NCBI GenBank assembly: GCA_000611775.1
Contig: KK106987.1
Location: forward strand, 434,001-498,000
From: Umbilicaria muhlenbergii
Taxonomy: Eukaryota; Ascomycota; Lecanoromycetes; Umbilicariales; Umbilicariaceae
DNA: 64,000 nucleotides
Reading direction: 5' to 3'
This document shows positions 36,225-49,532 of the stretch, piece after piece. Numbering within the stretch: the first letter of the stretch is position 1; each line of letters starts with the position of its first letter. The notes below the pieces were generated by a model. It made no database searches, was not told the origin of the DNA, and saw only the letters and a list, made by a program, of their open reading frames with translations. Both the position numbers and the translations under genes were made by a program.

Positions 36225-36390
36225 TGTTATGATATGATTATGATTTTATCAATAATGCTTTTTTCTTTACTTCATGAGCGCCTTCCTTTGCTACGTGATA
36301 GCTCATACTAGTAATGTACTTATATAATCACAGTTCTATGAGAATGATTCATTAATAATACACACACTCATAATTGATCATATCATTACA
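36225..36390 (+). repeat. 5' LTR of gypsy F
   Basis: 166 bp, TGTTATG to CATTACA. It keeps an unmutated GCGCCTTCCTTTGCTACGTG core and a TATATAAT box that may be its promoter; both are conserved in the partner LTR. Confidence 0.9.
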
Positions 36391-39300
36391 AATTGATAAC
36401 AACACCTCATTCATAACATCATTGACTGTCTATGATAATCAGGCTGATTGTCATCAGATTAAGTCTTTCAATAATTGACCTCTCATGCAATTTTTGTCAA
36501 ATATGATAGCAGGTTTTTATTAAACTTTTTCATTGCTTCATCTGCTTCATGAACTGATGTGATTACCTGCTGCTGCTGATTTTTATTCTCTTTCATTTCT
36601 GCTTTTATTATTAAAAACTGATCTTTCATCTGTTCTTTCAATCATCAGTTTGTTAAAAACTTGTCTTTCATCTGTTCTTTCAATCATCTGTCTCTCATTT
36701 TGTTGTTTGACTTAAGATTCCTCATTCAGCCTCATTGAGTCTATCAGACTCATTGCAGTCATCATGATTACTTCATCAGACTCTTCATCACTTTCCTCAT
36801 TAATAGCTTCAGAAATTACACATTTAGCTCAGCAGGTGAATGCCTTTTTACAGAGTGAACATGCCTGAGCTATTAAGGTTAACTCATCTGTCAAGCAGTT
36901 CATAACTCAATTCTTATGATCTCATGATATACTCAGAGTAGCTGATCCGTCTATCTTTAATACTTAAACTCAATTGAAGTTCAGGGAATCACTCTTTTAA
37001 TCAGTGAATTGAGTCATTAATCATCTCAAGTTATGTCAAGCTATTCAGCGCTTGCTTGAAGTCATCAAAGGTGTTAAGAACTTTACATCATAATTTTTCA
37101 TGACTCATCTCAATGAGATCAGTTCTGAGTTAAGTTCAGCTTCTACTGAAACAACTTCCTCAGGAGCAGGTATGAGATGATTTAATGATGTTATTAAAAA
37201 TATACTCTGCTTTAATTCAATGACTCAGGCTCATGAGGGAACTGATTTCTTCACAGATCAATGATGTTCATTATGAAAGCTCATGACAGCTCAATCAGTC
37301 AAATCATCTGTTGAATAATTATTCAAGAATCAACATCCTGATAATGACTGAAAAGCTGATGATGTTGATTTCTTCAACTCAGAATATGAAGGAAATGAGC
37401 TGATTGTTAATTCAGAATGACACATTTTCTATAAGAATATTTATATTTTTATTAATTAACTAAAGGATCTGACTCCTCAGAGAGGTGAACTCAAGTTATG
37501 TACAGTTTTATCACAGTGTCTTCATAAAACTGCACTTATCTGACACTCAACAGAGCTCATCAATCTGAAGAAGACTTTACTCTGAGATGCATCTCTCAGT
37601 ATCTGATATGTCATCTTGATTAATTGATTCAAAAAGTATGACTTAGTTGCTCTACAACATCTACAAACTGAGTATTATACTATGACAGATGCATGAGATG
37701 AAAGAAGTTCATGATTTTACACTCAGAATATCTTTCATCATGTTAAAGCTGCTGAGTTAAGCTTTATTTACAATCAGTTGATCATGACATGAAATAACCT
37801 TGCTCTGAAGTTCTGTTGAGATATTTCAGAACTTATCCTCACAACTATTATAAATCAATTCTTAAAACAACTGAACAGTAAGTTGAACATCTGATATGAG
37901 ATGATCAGATGAGATCAGCTGAATCAGCTTCATAAGTCTGCAAATCAATTTAACAGGAATAAGCAATTTGATCAGTATAAGAAGTTTTCATCTCATCAAA
38001 ATCCTTATTCAAGACAGCCTGTTTTTCCTACTTATTCAGCATATGAGTAATCATATGATACTTTTCCTTCTAGTTGACCTTTCTATTCTAGTTATAACAA
38101 TAATAATCAAGATCAACAGTCACAGTCATTAACATCTCAGCTGCTCATCATCAGAGCTTCACTTCAGATCATTGATGAAAAAAACATGTTCACTGAGCAA
38201 GCTCAACAATCAAAAGGATTGACAAATTCAGGGTGAAACTATCAAGATCAAAGACAGTCATGATGACTTAAACTCACTGCTTATGTTGCTGATAAATGAG
38301 ATGAGTTAACAGCTTACAAATCTCCTGCATCTGATGAGCTCAGTGAACTGAGCTCAGATGAATCATTATTATACTCATCATTCAATGATGAATATGACTA
38401 CCCTACTGATTATTATGCTGTTAATTTAAATCTGAAATATTATAACTCTGACTACTATAGACCTGACGTTGACTCAGGTTATTCACATGACTTCATGAAA
38501 GACTCACATAACTATTTTGTGACCTTCATCATGAATATTAACTGTCAACATTGCAGGGAGGAATTTCCCTTCAGGAATAAGTTACATAAGCACTTTAAAG
38601 AAGGCTGTTTATGAAGTGTCATTTCACTGAAGAAGCTCACAGGAAATGCTTTTCTTATTAAAGCACTCATCAAAGTTCTTCATATCAGTGCAAAAGTAGT
38701 TACTTCATCAGTCAATTCAGCTACTGATATCAGGACAGGCTATGACTTCAGAAATTAACATTACATTATAACAGAGGTCAAGTTAGCACCTGTATGTTTT
38801 TAAAAGCAGTTTATCTGAACACTGAATGTTCAGTCACCTTGATTAATTAAGCTTTTTTACACAGTCAGCTACCTACAGTCCTCATACAGATCATGACATC
38901 ATCAATCTCAGTATGAAGCATTAACTCAAACAAGCATTCAATCAATGAATATGTCATACTACTCATCTATTTAGCAGGCAATAATGACAATGAGGATATC
39001 ATAAATGCCCTGATTATGAGAGAAGCTCATATCATTGATGAGCTAAAAGTGAAAATGCTAATTGAAATGAACATTATGAGGCTGAAGCAGATGAATATTA
39101 TAACATTTAAGAAGTCAACTTACATTGACAGCTGCAAGACAATTATAATCATTAATACTCAATCACAAGGACCTCTGATTCAATGAACAGTTCATGCAAA
39201 ATTCATTATAAACATTTTATTAAATACTCAGCTGATTATTCTGATGCATCACACAACTTTACCTGAAAGCAGAGACTTTCTTTTTAAGTTGAGTGAGAAC

Positions 39301-42300
39301 ATGTATCTGTCTTTATACACTCACTTAATCAATGCCACCTTCAGTGACATAATGATCAAAAATGACTTCAGTAAGATCATGACAATACTTCACAACTCAC
39401 AGCTGAGTACTGTTCATGAAATCAACTATGATAATTGTTATCATGTAAAGGAGGACATGTTTGATCTGATTATTTAAATACTTAAATCTACACATCAAAA
39501 GAGTTAAATAAAAAAGATGTTCATCACCTGCAGAATTACTTTATTGATCATGATAGTATCCTCATTAACAACTGAGTTAAAGTCAACTACAGTCAACTTG
39601 AACTCAATCATGTTGAACAGAGCCTTCAAGATCATTCTACTCAATGAGGTCATCATTCATGATGACAAAATCATGTTACATGTCATCATGCAGGTGATTG
39701 ATGACTATTTTACTTTATGAAAGAACTTTAACTCCTTCATTAATCTTTCTGAAGAGCATTGAATGAAAATATCATTGAAGGCAGATTGAGAGTTGAAGAT
39801 CTTTAACAGAGCAAAGGTATATTCACTTAATATTTAAGATAAAGAGGTTGTGAATAAGATGTTCAATGCTCTTCATGAGCAAGATTGAATGAATTGAATT
39901 AAAATTAACACCTTGTTCAGTTATCCTGTCTTCATTATGTGAAAGACCCTATCAACTGATGAAAAGAAAGGCTGAGCAGTTGTGAATATTCAAGAGTTAA
40001 ATTAAATCACTCAGTTGAATGTTTATCTTCTTTCTCTACAATTTAATATAATAGCTGTGATAAAGGGCTGTGAATATATCACTGTCATGAATTGTGCTTC
40101 TTTCTTCTACCAGTGGAGAGTCTGTTCAGAGGACAGACACAAGTTAACAGTGATTAATCACTGAGGTTAGAAGTCATTCAATGTAATGATTATGAGTTAT
40201 AAAAACTCATCAGCTTATGTTCAGCAACAAATTGATAAGTTATTACAGTCATACCCTTACATCAAAGCTTATGTTGATGATGTGATCATATTCTCAAAGA
40301 CACTTGATGAACATTTATCTCACTTATGAAGTATCTTCTTCATGTTTATCAAATTCAGCATATTTATTCAGCTCATCAAGGCTTATCTAGCTTACTTGTC
40401 AGTTCAGTTACTAGGGCAGAAGGTCAACTCCTTGAGATTATTAACAACATCAAAGAAAAAACTTCTCATTATCTTGAAGCTGAAATTCCCCTGAAGTCTC
40501 ATGAGCTGAAGATGTATTTAAGCTTCATTAAATGATTATGAGAATATGTTCTGCATTACACAGCAGTTATCAAGCTTCTACAAGAGTGAAAAACTGAGCT
40601 ACTAAAGTCTTCACTGAAGGCAGGAAATTAATGAAGATCTTTTACTTTCAGGATCTGACTAAATGAATTAATCACAACAGAGGTAATTTCATTCTGTACA
40701 CTTCAAGACTTACTCTTTAAATCTAGTTACCTCATTCATTTCAAGCTTACTAGGCAACTATACGTCAACCTTGATGAAAGCAAAGAATTCAGATTCAGCG
40801 TCATGATTTATCATATTAAAACAGAGTGAAATTATGATACTGAAGATTATTCTTCATGAACTCAAGTTAAACTGATCTTGTTTCTGAGCAGACTACTCAG
40901 TGTTGCTGAAACAAGATATTAATCTACAGAGCTGAAAATAACTGAAATGATATGAGTGATAAAGAAAATCAGGCATATAATTAAATCTTTTCAAGCAAGT
41001 ACTGTTATTTATACAGATCATGATGCTTCTCTGAGTATTATGAAGCAGATGACCTTGTTCATCATTTTAATTAATAAGTTTAATTTTCAACTTATGAGGG
41101 CTTCTGATTACCTGCAGCAGTTCAACCTTGATATTCAACATAAATCAGGTAAACAACATATTATCTTAAATGCTTTATTCAAGTTAATCAGCGTGAATGA
41201 GAGATCATCAAGTCATGAAGAGAAGCTTGATGCACTTCATGATTATGTTTACATTACCTCTCTGATGAAAATGAGCCTGGAATTCAAGGATAGCCTGATT
41301 CAAGGATATGCTGAGAACTCAGCATGAAAATGAATATTAAATTTACTTGATGATAATGAGATCTTAAGCATCAAGGATGCTGTCAAACTTTCTTTCATAT
41401 GAGAGAACAGCTTCATTTTTCATATCAATGACTGTACTGATGATCATGCTTTTCAGCTCCGCCGGCTATGCATTTTTAAAAGTCAGATTAAGGAGATATT
41501 TGTCATCAATTATATCAGAGATAAACATTCAGGATTTGTGCACTCCTTTGAATGAATATCTTCATCATGATACATTCACGGCTTATTTAAATACTTCAAA
41601 GACTATTTGAAACACTGTCCTGAATGTCAGATGTATTAAACTTAACAACATTAATCATATGAGAGCCTGCAGCTCATAGAAACACCTTCAGTCTCATTTC
41701 ACATTATTACAATTGACTTTATCCTCACTCTACTAATTATTAATGAAGACTTTGATATGGTACTGTCAGTGACTGATAAATTCAGCAAACAGATTACACT
41801 GATATCAGGGAAATCAACATGAACAGTCAAACAGTGAGCTATCACCTTACTTGATCAACTACAACTAGCTGACTGAGGTCTACCAAAAGTGATACTCTCA
41901 GACAGAGATCACAAATTCCTTTCTGAAATGTGAATGACAATGTTTAATCACCTGAGAGTTCAGCTGCTTTATTTCACAGTGTATCATTCACAGACTGATG
42001 AGCAAAGTGAGTGTATGAATTAAACAACTGAAATAGCACTACAGTTTTATATAATGATTTTAAATGAGCTTAAAAAATGACCTGTGGTTTTATCATGCCT
42101 TCAAGTTAATATGAACAACTCTACTAGTTCTACAGAGAAGTCATCAAATGAAACAGTTTATAAATTCACCTTGAATTAAGCTTTGAGCTTGACAGGACCT
42201 GAGTCAGCTGATTTATTTTTAATACATGTTTAAGTAGAAGCCTGAGATGCCATTAATTTCATCAACATGAATGTTAAACATCATTATGATTGTTGACATC

Positions 42301-43103
42301 AATTGTTATTTCTTGCTGTTAAAGACTGAGCTTTACTACGCCTGCACTGCAGTTATGTCATATCATCAATAATTAGTAAGAAGTTAAGCCAGCAATATGT
42401 AAGCTCTTTTTAAATAAAGAAACATATAAGCTGTTTGATTTATTAACTTGACATGCTCACTGACTGATGAATTCATTTCATTTTCATGATGACACAGCTG
42501 AAACCATGCCCGCTGTTTAATTCAAACTCATATGATAAATCACAGTCAGATCACTCACTGTCAGTTTTCATTGAAGAAGACACTGATAACTGAAAGTCAT
42601 GAGAATTAAAAAAGATTCTTAACAAGCAGATATTCAAATGAGGCTGTGATATGATCACAAAGTATCTGATTAAATAAAAAGATTATGAATCTGAGTTTAA
42701 CTGCTGAATGAATATAAAGGACCTTCAAGATGCTTTAAAGCTTGTAAGAGATTATGAGAAGATCATTGCAAATCAAATTGACTTAACATCAGCACTGAAG
42801 AAAGTCAGTTCACAAAGTGAGTTGCTTAAATGAAGTTGATCAAGGACAAAGGCCCCTGCGCTTAACACAACACTCATGATATCAGTCATCAATATGAGAG
42901 CATTACTCATGCTGATTATTATTACAAAAGCACTGCTTGCACTTAACTTAATGATGTTTGCTACTGTTATGAAAGCACTCATCATGCTCAGCTCATCAAC
43001 ATCTTTAATGCTTATCAGACTAAGACTTAAAAAAGTATAAATCATGAATTTATCAAACATAATGATGAGAGCATCAGCTTTCTTTCTTTTGTTGTGAGCA
43101 GAT

Positions 43104-43269
43104 TGTTACAGCATGATTATAATTTTATTAATGATGTTTTTTTCTTTGCTTCATAAGCGCCTTCCTTTGCTACGTGATAGCTCATACTAATAGTGTACTT
43201 ATATAATCACAGTTCTATGAGAATGATTCATTAATAATACACATACTCATAATTGATCATATCATTGCA
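43104..43269 (+). repeat. 3' LTR of gypsy F
   Basis: 166 bp, TGTTACA to CATTGCA, the same length as the 5' copy. Element H sequence resumes at 43270. Confidence 0.9.
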
Positions 43270-44211
43270 AGACTCAGCTGAAAAGGAGTGAAAGATTAAA
43301 ATTATAATCACCTCATGAATTGTGATCAGCTCTGAGGATAAACCTGTTCTACAATACTGCATTATGTGAAAAAAATTCTTAAAGATCACTTAAGAGTCTG
43401 TGAATAACATCTGCAACTTCAAGAAATTAATTAAAAAGTTTCATGAGAACTTTCTTGAAGCTCTATGAGTCATAATTAATGCTATTACATGTTCATGAGA
43501 AAATTAAGCAAAGGGTTAAGATCTCTTCTGCTCATCAAAGCATTAAGCTGCTAAAGAACTGAAAATGAAATCACTTCACAGAGGTCAGTCATGAAGCACT
43601 CTCATGAAGAGTGATTATGAAGAATATTTACAGACTGCTCATGATTTTGTTTATAATCAGTGAGCTGAACAAGCTGCTCTGAAATGATGCAGTCACAGAG
43701 CTGAGCCTCATTGTGAAAAGTTACCTCACAGGAGGTATGATTACATGAGACATTATTAACAACTTGTATGAAGAGAGGAAATAAATAAAAATTATTATCA
43801 TGAATTTACCTGATGAAGGGTGAGAAGTGATTGAAGTTGCAAAGATTGTTGATAATGAAAACTCTGACCTTATGATCTGCATGAAGTCATTCATGAGGCT
43901 TAACAAAGTGAATTTAAATGATCTCATGAACAGCTGAACAGGCTCACAAATGAGCAATAATCATTATGAACACTGAGTCAGTGTATAAATTAATCATAAC
44001 TTCATAAACATCTTGCAGAGGGAGACTCTTTTTCTTATTAAGTTTTAATGAGCTTCATGATATATTTTTTTATTTTATATTTTTTTTCTGATCTACAGGG
44101 TCATTTTTTTTTACTGTTATTAATGCATTATGAAACACTTCTCAGTGAAGGCTTGCAACTGTGAATGTCATCATACTCATGAGGATATGAGCCTTTAAAG
44201 GAAGAAAATAA

Positions 44212-44978
44212 TGTGAGCATTTAATGTATGAAACTCATCAGGTACTAATTTAAAATAGAAAAGATTATATTTAATAATGATGTAATCTTATAAAGATAAC
44301 TTTCATTAACAGATCAACCTCATGAGAGAGCTTAATCATAAATATCACTTCTGACACTTCATGAAAATGATTAAAGAAGTTAACATCATTGATAACATCT
44401 CACAGAGGTGTGATTCAACAATGAACATTTTATAAAAATAACTTCACTGAGGTGACTGCTTCATGTGAATTAATCTCACAAGAAAGCTCAGTCAATGAAT
44501 ATCACTTCAACACTTCACAGAAGTGATTAAAGAAGTCAACATCATTAATGACATTTTGTAAAGATGAGATTCAGCAATGAGCATCTTGTGAAGACAGCTT
44601 CACTGAGGTAATTACTTCACATGAATCAATCTCACAAGAGAACTCAATCAATGAATATCACTCTCAACACTTCATGAAAGTGATTAAAGAAGTCAACATC
44701 ATTAATGACATCTCATGAAGATGTGATTCAGTAATAAACACCTTATGAAAGCAGCTTTATTGAGGTGACTGCTTCATAAGATCTTCCTCAGACTGATTAA
44801 CTTCAAAAGAGATATATTATGAGATTAAAGCATGTCTCACTTTCTTTCTTAATAATAATTCTCTACCTACTAGCAATATCATACTATTGTGAATCATCAA
44901 TTATAAGTTTAAGTCATTATTGTCATATAACTTTATAATTCCTTAGTTAAGATATTACCTCATAATAATACACTTACA
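44212..44978 (+). repeat. 3' LTR of gypsy H
   Basis: 767 bp, TGTGAGC to CTTACA, with three copies of the roughly 165-bp internal unit. The target duplication GGACA follows. Confidence 0.88.
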
Positions 44979-44983
44979 GGACA

Positions 44984-45600
44984 TGACATGTCAGAGTGAC
45001 TTTAATATGTGACTCATTTACATGCTCAAATCTCAATAAGGCCTCATTGTAGTTTCAGTTATTATCAATGTAATAAGCAGTAATCATCAAGAAGGATAAG
45101 TGATTATGAGATTAATAATTTAAAATTAATAACACTTTACTGTTTATCTGAGCAAGACTTTTTTATACAGTGAGCATCACTTTTTGATATTGATCTGTGA
45201 TAAGATTTTAAATTTTATTGTGACAAGATATCTAAATGTCATCTTAAAGCATCATAAGAGTGATATGAAGCTGCTTATTTTTAATGAATCAAAAGAAGGT
45301 GTTCATAAATATGAGTGCATTAATAATTTACTGTTCAAAGGCCTTCTTTATATATATAAGAATGTCAAGGTTGCATACTGTTCATTTTTAAGAAATATCA
45401 TAAAGGCATTAGCTTTCAATATTAATACTGATAAGAAAGATAATACATAAAAAGAAACAAACTTACTGTTGACTGCAATAATTCATTTAATGTAAATTGT
45501 GAGTGCTTTCACTTAAGTGATATCTTGCAGTAATTTAAACATAAATGCTTTTTTATAATGCTGAAATCAATGTTCTTCATATTCAGGTGACTGATGACAG
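44984..45600 (-). pseudogene. hAT transposase, N-terminal part
   Basis: This is the upstream part of the transposase, continuing from 29838 after removal of gypsy H. On the minus strand, near 45340-45180, the pattern FEQ-x-IINALIFMNTFF, QLHITLMML and NKI-x-NLITDQYQKVMLTV follows the hAT order (the F-x-x-W-I region, the R-x-x-L-x-x-D-I helix and the KVSLTLD strand before the catalytic core). A zinc (BED) finger expected further upstream is not recognisable. Several stops and at least one frame change are present. The plus-strand frame 45184-45450 is a shadow of this region. Confidence 0.65.
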
Positions 45601-46670
45601 CTTGATAAAGTTTGCATTATAAGTTTAACTTTTCACTCTGCATGACTGTGACCTGCTCAAACAGGTTTCAGTGGTTGAAGGATTAAGTAATGAATTTTTA
45701 TTTAAAATTGCCTTTCAGTTTGTCATGAGTGTGAAGATCATGTAGAATTGACTTTCATCACTCATGAAAAAGTTTCACATATCACTTGTCACTTTTTCAG
45801 AAAACATGTGTCTTGAGAGTGTTGCATTGAAGTGCAATAAATGATGATAGATTTTAAAGAACATGAGGTAAGATTTAAGTATTCTTAAATTCTTGAGAGG
45901 TTTGTGATTATGAAAAAGAAATAAGAATTTCTTCTGCTTCTAAGAGAGAAAAGTCATTATCATATTAAAACATATTAATAGAAGTGTATGCAGAAATTGC
46001 AGTGATGAGTGATTTAAGAAAGAAGATATTATTGTGTAAAAATAATTACATTTATATATATATCAAAAGAGATGTTGAATAAATATGTTACACAAAAAAC
46101 CCTCTTTACTCTTGAAAGATAATGCTGAAAAATAATGATTAAAACATGTATATGAGGCATGTGTAACCCTGCAGTGTAATTGAACAGATATCAGATTACA
46201 CATACTTTATATTAAAATACCTCTTTGCTCATTAAAGATAATCATCATGTTACATGTAATCCTGCAGTATTAATATTTGATTATATTTATGATGCATGAA
46301 AAAGCCTGTTTGTGCAACAAAGATGATGATCATGTTATAAATAATCTTACAGTGACTTATAATGATCTGTTAAAAGATATTAAGCTCATTCATTTTCAGC
46401 TTATAAAATCAAGTAATTAAAAAGATGCTAAAAATCATGAAAATGAAAGAAGTTGTGAAACAGCTGTGATTAAATGAAATTTAAGATTTCAACATGCTAC
46501 TCACTTTAATAGAAATAATTATATGCTAAGAGGAACACATCTTCTCATTATAAACTCATGATTTTAATTTTTGTGTCAAAGCATGATATTATGCATCAAT
46601 GAAAGTGAGCAAATGATAATGTCAGTAGTTAACACCTGAACTTATTGTATAAATATGCAGTTAATAAAAA
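45601..46670. other. Unassigned AT-rich stretch of the hAT insertion
   Basis: No recognised gene. The segment 46060-46400 contains three loose repeats around a TAATCCTGCAGT-like box (near 46165, 46257 and 46345), spaced about 90 bp. It could be subterminal or regulatory DNA of the hAT element, or a very decayed insertion. Confidence 0.4.
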
Positions 46671-46674
46671 AAGA

Positions 46675-47295
46675 TTAAACTTTAACTTCTTCTTTCAATG
46701 CAGATGTCTTCTTATACTTTAATTTTAAACTCTCATTTTTTTTAATATCATTCACTACAAAGTTCTCCTCATTATATGTTAATAAGTTCTTCATGAAAAG
46801 CTCATGATCTGTTATTGAATCATTCTTTAATATTTTAATAATTTTTTTCTCAATCAGTACTTTCTTCTTCACTGATTTTTTAACTGTGTGAGCATTGTTC
46901 TTAACCTTCAGATCATTCTTCAACTCATTAACATCATGTGCAATGTATGTAGGAAAATGAAGATCCTTTTAAAAGTTTATAAATTCCTTTTTCAGGTTCT
47001 GTATTTATGTTAAAATCAAGCTCATTAGCATTATCTTCAAGCATTACCTCAGAGTCAGCTTGCTTCAATAACTCATAATCAACATGATATATCAGTCATT
47101 CAAGACACTGCATAATTGAAATATTATATTTAAAAATTACTTCTTTGATCTCCTCTGACATCTATACTCATTGATCAGTAGATAATGTTAATAAATAATG
47201 CTCATATCTGCTTATCTTCTTCTCTTCATCATCAGCATCAACATTATCATCATCTTCATCATCATCTATATTTTCTTCATCATCAATGTTATTGT
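46675..47295 (-). pseudogene. Unknown gene remnant, acidic N-terminus and lysine-rich end
   Basis: On the minus strand, an Asp/Glu-rich run (about 47290-47220, DDEDDDNVDADDEEKK) is followed by a segment with EPEKGIYKLLKGSSFSYI near 46995-46940, then an open frame of 82 codons (46923-46675) rich in lysine and asparagine. Stops lie between the parts. I recognise no domain. Position between the hAT transposase and the gypsy fragment leaves it open whether this is a second gene carried by the hAT element, part of the transposase's upstream exon, or the tail of another transposon. It is not a confident gene. Confidence 0.35.
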
Positions 47296-47299
47296 TCTT

Positions 47300-49532
47300 G
47301 TTAGGACTATGCAGATTATGAATTAATGCATGTGTTTAACAGTTGATATTTAGCTACAGAGAAGAATTTTAGTCTAAGAAGCAAAAGAAAGAAAGAGTAT
47401 AAAGATTAAAACCTTTGTGTGCATGCTAAGCTTATTAATCTAAATCATCATTAACTCATTCAATCATTCAGCGCTAACTCATTCAGTCATTCAGTTTGAT
47501 ACATTATTTGAATCATTTAATTCAGTTTAATGTTCAAGTGTAAATCTGACACTACTCTCTCCTTTATTTAATGAGCTTCATGAGCTGATCATCTACTTTT
47601 CTTCTTTGTCATTAATATATTCAGTGACTTAATCAGCTTATTTGAGTACTTCTCATGAAATGCCTCTTTCAGTTCAAGTGAGTGTTTGAATTCATCAGTG
47701 TTGTATCAAGTCTTATCAAGTGAGTACTTTTTTCATGTCACTTTATACTGTAGTTTGTCTTTTCATCAATAATTATCATTAATTTGTTCAACTTCTCATT
47801 TCAGTTCAGCCTGTTCAGTTATTACTGATGATGGTGATGACTCAATTTTGAACAAAATGACTGACTGTTCAGTTCATTCAGAGTCAGTAGTAGAAGCATG
47901 CAAGCAGTTTCAGAGTCTTTTAATGTTTAATATGTTTTACTGTCAGCTGTTCATGAGCTTCCTGAATCAATCATCATCATAATTCATTTTAATTTAAATC
48001 ATTATTAACTCTTAAGACTCATACCTGTTCCTGATACAGTAATCAATCATTTGAATTCTCAGTACAGTCATTAAGAGAGATTTTAATTAAATGTCTTACT
48101 CTGATTTGTAATAAACTTAGAATTTCCTGACAGAAATCATCTGCTTTCACATAATGAATAATCAACTTGTTTAAAGTCTCATTCAGGACCTGTTCAGCTG
48201 GTTTATTTAATGCTGATTCATTTAAAACTGATTCATTCAAAGTCTGTTTAACTGATTTTAAAAGATGAGGAGCTCTTTTCTTTTGTTTAATAATAATACA
48301 TAAGTTTAAGCAGTGACTCAGTAGCATGATTTAAGATTAATATCATAATCACTCATCATTTTTATTCTTCTTTAGTTGATCACCTGAGTGTTTAATGAGT
48401 GTATCCGCCTCTTCATTTTCTTTGCCAGTTCAGTAGGTGATCACAAAGTTGAATTATAAGAGAAATTCAACTCATCTGACTTGTCTGTGAGTCAATTTCT
48501 TGATCATCATAAAGTACTTCAGGGCTTTATGATTTGTTAAAATTTAAATCAATTCCTCTGTTTCTGCTAATTCAGCACATCATTCCTCTAAACTTTAAAT
48601 GATGATCAATAATTCTTTGTCATAAATCTCATAATTACATTTAGCTGATATGAGTTTCTTAAAGAAAAATATCACTGAATGCATTAATTTTTAATCATCT
48701 TTCTGAGATAGTACTCCTGTAAATATCAGATCAGATGAGTCACATTTAAAATAACATGTTCAAGTTCAGTTGAAGTGTTGTAATATTAACATGTTAATCA
48801 GTCAGTTCTTTAGTTTATTAAATGTTTGAAGACATTATTCAATTTACATATTAAAGAGTATGTTTTTGCCTGTCAGTCTGATTAAAGGTTTTATGATTTT
48901 AGAATATTCCTTTATGAATTGTTGATAAAAGTTACAAAAACTTAAGAATATCTGCAGTTGTTTTAAATTAATCAGTACCTCTTAAGTCTTAATGACTGTG
49001 ATCTTTTCAAGGTTCACTCAGATGTCATGACGTCTTATGATCAGTTTTAAATATTAGGTTTCAGTCTTGTGAAATTCAGACTTTTTAATTTCAGTTTATA
49101 AATTTGCCTTCCTCAGTCATTCTAGAATGATTCAAACATGAGTTCAGTGTTCAGACAAGAACTCTGAATAAATCAGGATATCATTTAAATATGTTGTATA
49201 ACAGATGTTCAATAAATTAAGCAGTACATCATTAATAAAGTGTTGAAAGATGACTGATTTATTAATGAGTCTGAAAGGCAAGATCTTATATTTGTAAAAA
49301 TCATGTCTTGTTCAAAAAGTTGTCAGGTCTTCAGAATCAGGATTCATTCATATACAATGAAATGCCTGTTGTATATTAATCTTGATGAAGTATTTTGTCT
49401 TTAAAATCTGAGTCAGGGTTTCCTCAATTAAAGATAATGAGTATCAGTCTTTCTTCATAATTGAATTCAACTTTCAGTAGTTGATGCACAGTCATAAAGA
49501 CCTGTCTTTTTTTTATATAAACAAGATCAGCA
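47300..49532 (-). mobile_element. Gypsy fragment I, fossil
   Basis: A third gypsy family on the minus strand. Reverse transcriptase and RNase H run from 49530 to about 48380, with recognisable segments such as NPDSEDLTTF, LNDILIYSE and the RNase H end YDKELLIII. The integrase N-terminal part lies at about 48330-48040. The left limit is uncertain; TGTTAGGACTATGC near 47302 could be an LTR start. The 5' side is cut at the foldback at 49533. It is broken many times. Confidence 0.7.

Larger units (their letters stand above)
36225..43269 (+). mobile_element. Gypsy element F, full-length fossil
   Basis: 7.0 kb on the plus strand, with 166-bp LTRs (36225-36390 and 43104-43269) and the decayed duplication GGACT/AGACT. 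Parts: gag about 36500-38250; C2H2-like finger near 38545-38615 (CQHCREEFPFRNKLHKH); protease to RT linker about 38700-39800, including an open segment at 39244-39477; reverse transcriptase about 39850-40550; RNase H about 40700-41050 (VIYTDHDASL near 41010); integrase about 41330-42300. The LTRs differ at about 8% of positions, all transitions. It is related to elements E and G. It sits in the chromodomain region of H and is the innermost layer there. It has dozens of breaks, though an internal stretch of 123 codons (40956-41327) is still open. Confidence 0.9.
29839..44978 (+). mobile_element. Gypsy element H with element F nested inside, fossil
   Basis: A chromodomain gypsy element on the plus strand, flanked by the decayed 5-bp duplication GAACA/GGACA (29834-29838 and 44979-44983). 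LTRs are 29839-30797 and 44212-44978. Internal parts: gag to about 31900, with a CCHC knuckle near 31762-31810; protease and reverse transcriptase from about 31940 to 33950, including an 842-bp tandem duplication; RNase H about 34000-34700; integrase about 34900-36000; chromodomain starting about 36060 and resuming after element F at about 43270-43500 (PVLQYC and KKLIKKFHENF segments). A purine-rich stretch precedes the 3' LTR (about 44195-44211). Without F the element is about 8.1 kb. It is broken many dozens of times. It lies inside the hAT transposase. Confidence 0.88.

Noticed and set aside
5233-49532. Possible genetic code with TGA read as tryptophan, because Trp positions in many frames are TGA
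   Set aside because: TGA also stands at Arg positions (CGA), and TAA and TAG stops occur as well. The clean hAT element keeps TGG, and the GC-balanced segment uses TGG freely. Mutation explains the pattern better than a recoded genome.
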